A stretch of 38,562 nucleotides of DNA from JBDHUJ01 sp039809105. Its GTDB lineage: Bacteria > Patescibacteriota > Saccharimonadia > Saccharimonadales > UBA4665. The stretch spans positions 1 through 38,562 of the forward strand of contig JBDHUJ010000014.1 in the NCBI GenBank assembly GCA_039809105.1, read 5' to 3'. The translations under genes were made by a program, and so were the position numbers. Shown here in pieces: positions 36,766 through 38,562 of this stretch (position 1 is its first letter; each line of letters opens with the position of its first letter). Below the pieces are notes generated by a model that worked only from the letters and a program-made list of their open reading frames with translations, made no database searches and was not told where the DNA came from.

Positions 36766-38430
36766 CTAAAGCTTATTATACACCCGCCGTCGTCGTTTGA
36801 ATTGCCGGTCTAGGAAAGGTATGGCTTTGTCGTGGTAGTCGATAAGCACTTTCGGGTCACTGCTATGGAGAAGCCTACCGACATACTGTGTCAGCTTTCC
36901 TTCGAAAGCGAAAGGGAAAGCAAGTAGTAGCGCTTCGATGTTCTCGACATGAACTCCTTCGCCGACCAACTGCCCAGTCGAAAGTAAAATCTGATAGTGA
37001 CCGTCGGCGATTTGTTTGAGCTTTGAGGCACGGCTAGTGGCAGAGTCGTCGCCAGTAAAGACGAGTACTTCACACTGACCTTTCAGGTAGAGTTCAAGCA
37101 CCTTTAAATGTTCTTTGCGCTCACTCAGGACGAGCGTTTTCCTGCCGAGTGCCACTTGGTCAAGTATGTCCTTCACGACCAGCTGGTTCCGGGCGGTATC
37201 GTAGCTGATAATTTTTGCGATTAGGTCGAAATGGTCGGTTTGCCAGTTAAACGGTACGGCTAGTACTGTTTCGCGTATGGTAATGTCAAACCGCTTCTTA
37301 GGTGCCGCTAGGGCGGGAGCATAATCGGCCATATTTGCGATGATGTCGCCGATGTAGATATAGATAAGCTGTTCGTCGTTATGTTTGCGCTCCGGAGTTG
37401 CTGTCAAGCCGTATAAGAACTCCGGGTTGAGCTGCGCGATGACATGCCGGAAGGTTTTAGCTGGTATGTGATGGCACTCGTCCACGATAACCATACCGAA
37501 CTTGTCCCGCATTTCGTGCAGTTCGTTGGAGCGGGCGAAGCTCTGTAGTAACCCCACTGTTACCGCCTTGCCGACCGTCTTTTTCCCACCGGAGAACCGG
37601 CCGATATGCGCCTTCGGTATGTTCAGATATGTCTGGATGCGGTCAATCCATTGGTCTAACAGCTGTTGGCGGTGCACCAAAATTAGCGCTGGCTTACCAT
37701 GTCTGGCGATGAGCTCCATGCCCATCATCGTCTTGCCGCTGCCAGGCGGCGCGACGATGACACCCTGTTTTTCCTGTACTGCAGCTTCGACAATCTGCCG
37801 CTGGATATCCTTCAGCTTTATGCTGCTTTTGAATTTTATGGCTGGGAGGTCTGGCGTGGCGTAAGCTATATCATATGCGATGCTGTTTTCGTACAGGAAC
37901 CTCAGTAATTTTGCCAGGAAGCCGCGTGGCAGTGAGACAGCTTTGTCCGATTCGTCAATCAGCCGGAAGTACTTCTGTACCTGGTACAGCGACATGCCCA
38001 GCCGTTTTTTAGTCAGGTATTCGGTATTCAGGAAGTTCAGCTGTTCTTTTAGAAACCCAATGAGCAGGCCGTTCAGCTGCGCCTTTTGCAGTGTGATGTT
38101 CTGCCCGACCGTCACCTTTAATTTCTTCGACTTAGTATCAGTGGAAGGCTCTGCGGAATTGCCAGTCACTGAATCATACGCGTTATCTAGCTCCATAACC
38201 GTATGCTGTTTGATAGTTTTAAGTACGCTGTACTGGTCTTCGAAAGGCTCGCCAGTGTTGGGATCCAGGAATACTGTATTTCCGGCTCTGGCGGCCACAC
38301 CCTGGAACGGCAGAGCGATTAAGTTGCCCAGACCGTTTTTTGTAACGACATCTTGGCTTGGGAATAGGCGGTCAAAACTGGCTTCCTTATCGAAAGCCGA
38401 GAGACCGAGAACTTTGCGTGCGACTTCCAA
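36766..38430 (-). CDS. TOTE-type primase-helicase, 5'-truncated by an IS
   Basis: 554 aa visible. Residues about 20-80 are the end of the TOTE archaeo-eukaryotic-primase domain: DRLFPSQDVV, then GLGNLIALPFQG and AGNTVFLDPNTGEPFEDQY. Next comes LPRGFLAKLLRFLY of the linker and an SF2 helicase: Walker A APPGSGKT, VDECHH, LTATPERKH, and QYVGRLLHS (motif VI). Intact TOTE proteins have about 300 more N-terminal residues including the catalytic primase half. Here the frame runs straight into an insertion sequence 13 bases upstream, with no native start. The ATG/TTG used is therefore only the edge of the visible frame; the gene is probably inactive as a primase. Confidence 0.82.
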   Translation of the reverse strand: MEVARKVLGLSAFDKEASFDRLFPSQDVVTKNGLGNLIALPFQGVAARAGNTVFLDPNTGEPFEDQYSVLKTIKQHTVMELDNAYDSVTGNSAEPSTDTKSKKLKVTVGQNITLQKAQLNGLLIGFLKEQLNFLNTEYLTKKRLGMSLYQVQKYFRLIDESDKAVSLPRGFLAKLLRFLYENSIAYDIAYATPDLPAIKFKSSIKLKDIQRQIVEAAVQEKQGVIVAPPGSGKTMMGMELIARHGKPALILVHRQQLLDQWIDRIQTYLNIPKAHIGRFSGGKKTVGKAVTVGLLQSFARSNELHEMRDKFGMVIVDECHHIPAKTFRHVIAQLNPEFLYGLTATPERKHNDEQLIYIYIGDIIANMADYAPALAAPKKRFDITIRETVLAVPFNWQTDHFDLIAKIISYDTARNQLVVKDILDQVALGRKTLVLSERKEHLKVLELYLKGQCEVLVFTGDDSATSRASKLKQIADGHYQILLSTGQLVGEGVHVENIEALLLAFPFAFEGKLTQYVGRLLHSSDPKVLIDYHDKAIPFLDRQFKRRRRVYNKL

Positions 38431-38442
38431 GCCGATACCCCT

Positions 38443-38562
38443 GTCAACCTCTACTTTCAGCGAACACCTTGTCTTTTCTCTGCGGCGGCAGCCGCGTGAG
38501 GCTGGCAGCGTAAGCTGCCGGGCTCATCTTGAGCGCGGTGTGGATGCGCTTAGTGTTGTAGT
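38443..38562 (-). mobile_element. End of an insertion sequence, continuing beyond the window
   Basis: The right end begins TGTCAACCTCTACTTTCAGC, which is a plausible terminal inverted repeat, and carries the end of a transposase. It interrupts the TOTE primase-helicase gene. The other end and the target duplication are outside the window. Confidence 0.6.
38444..38562 (-). CDS. Transposase, C-terminal end (integrase-core type)
   Basis: The visible 38 residues read YNTKRIHTALKMSPAAYAAS then LTRLPPQRKDKVFAESRG, ending TGA. YN-x-x-R-x-H-x-A-L..S-P-x-x-Y is the classic C-terminal block of rve-type transposases (IS3/IS481 families), where it follows the last catalytic glutamate of DDE. The frame is open at the window edge, so the 5' part lies beyond it. 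Confidence 0.8.
   Translation of the reverse strand, partial: YNTKRIHTALKMSPAAYAASLTRLPPQRKDKVFAESRG

Overview
The window looks like a chromosomal segment of a Patescibacteria/CPR bacterium, most likely Saccharibacteria-like. It is moderately GC-rich with short intergenic spacers, several leaderless or nearly leaderless promoters and many small orphan membrane proteins. Two prepilin-like proteins, GlyA, MurA and MurB are present, but no complete biosynthetic operon. TGA is used as a normal stop (trehalase, VIT, coiled-coil gene), so the genetic code is standard. The lineage call is inference; no rRNA gene is present to confirm it.

Layout. 1-3300: a possible SRP RNA, small membrane proteins, tRNA-Pro, a DGK1/dolichol-kinase-like enzyme, a cupredoxin, then a roughly 550-nt non-coding locus full of structured RNA elements ending in an intrinsic terminator, and a 50-aa ORF with a perfect ribosome binding site. 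3300-7650: tRNA-His, -Arg and -Gly with small genes, a YggT protein and a YihY/BrkB protein. 7650-16900: an unusual XRE-HTH/MurA fusion, GlyA, a class A beta-lactamase-like hydrolase, MurB, an HTH-DUF3467 protein, a GH37 trehalase and a DUF817 protein. 17000-21100: a zinc-ribbon mini-protein, a 7-TM protein, tRNA-Val plus Nudix, a beta-barrel protein, a VIT1/CCC1 transporter carrying a 104-bp palindromic insertion at its stop codon, a coiled-coil protein and a prepilin-like protein. 21100-23500: a structured spacer, a PLD-like protein, and an AT-richer three-gene cassette (Panacea antitoxin, PemK-like protein, XRE regulator). 23600-28500: NhaA, a second prepilin-like protein, a CPBP protease, a frameshifted winged-helix gene, a second copy of the structured RNA, and tRNA-Phe with a tRNA-Phe-derived pseudogene in its leader. 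28580-34534 (minus): a tightly coupled operon, phosphoribosyltransferase-like / MoxR / DUF58 / membrane protein / VWA (BatA) / VWA (BatB) / TPR, as in MoxR-Bat systems of the cell envelope. 34900-38562 (minus): DUF6155, Nudix, SEC-C and a small protein, then a TOTE-type primase-helicase gene whose 5' part has been cut away by an insertion sequence running off the window.

The most unusual content is non-coding. Several intergenic element families occur in two or more copies, and their helices change sequence while keeping complementarity. The best case is at 2535-2681 and 28119-28235, with conserved loops and three co-varying helices; a second is the pair of ~123-bp hairpins at 2822-2943 and 14409-14532. 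Other palindromic repeats, tRNA-associated terminators that contain the CCA tail, and a MITE-like insertion with a target duplication complete the picture.
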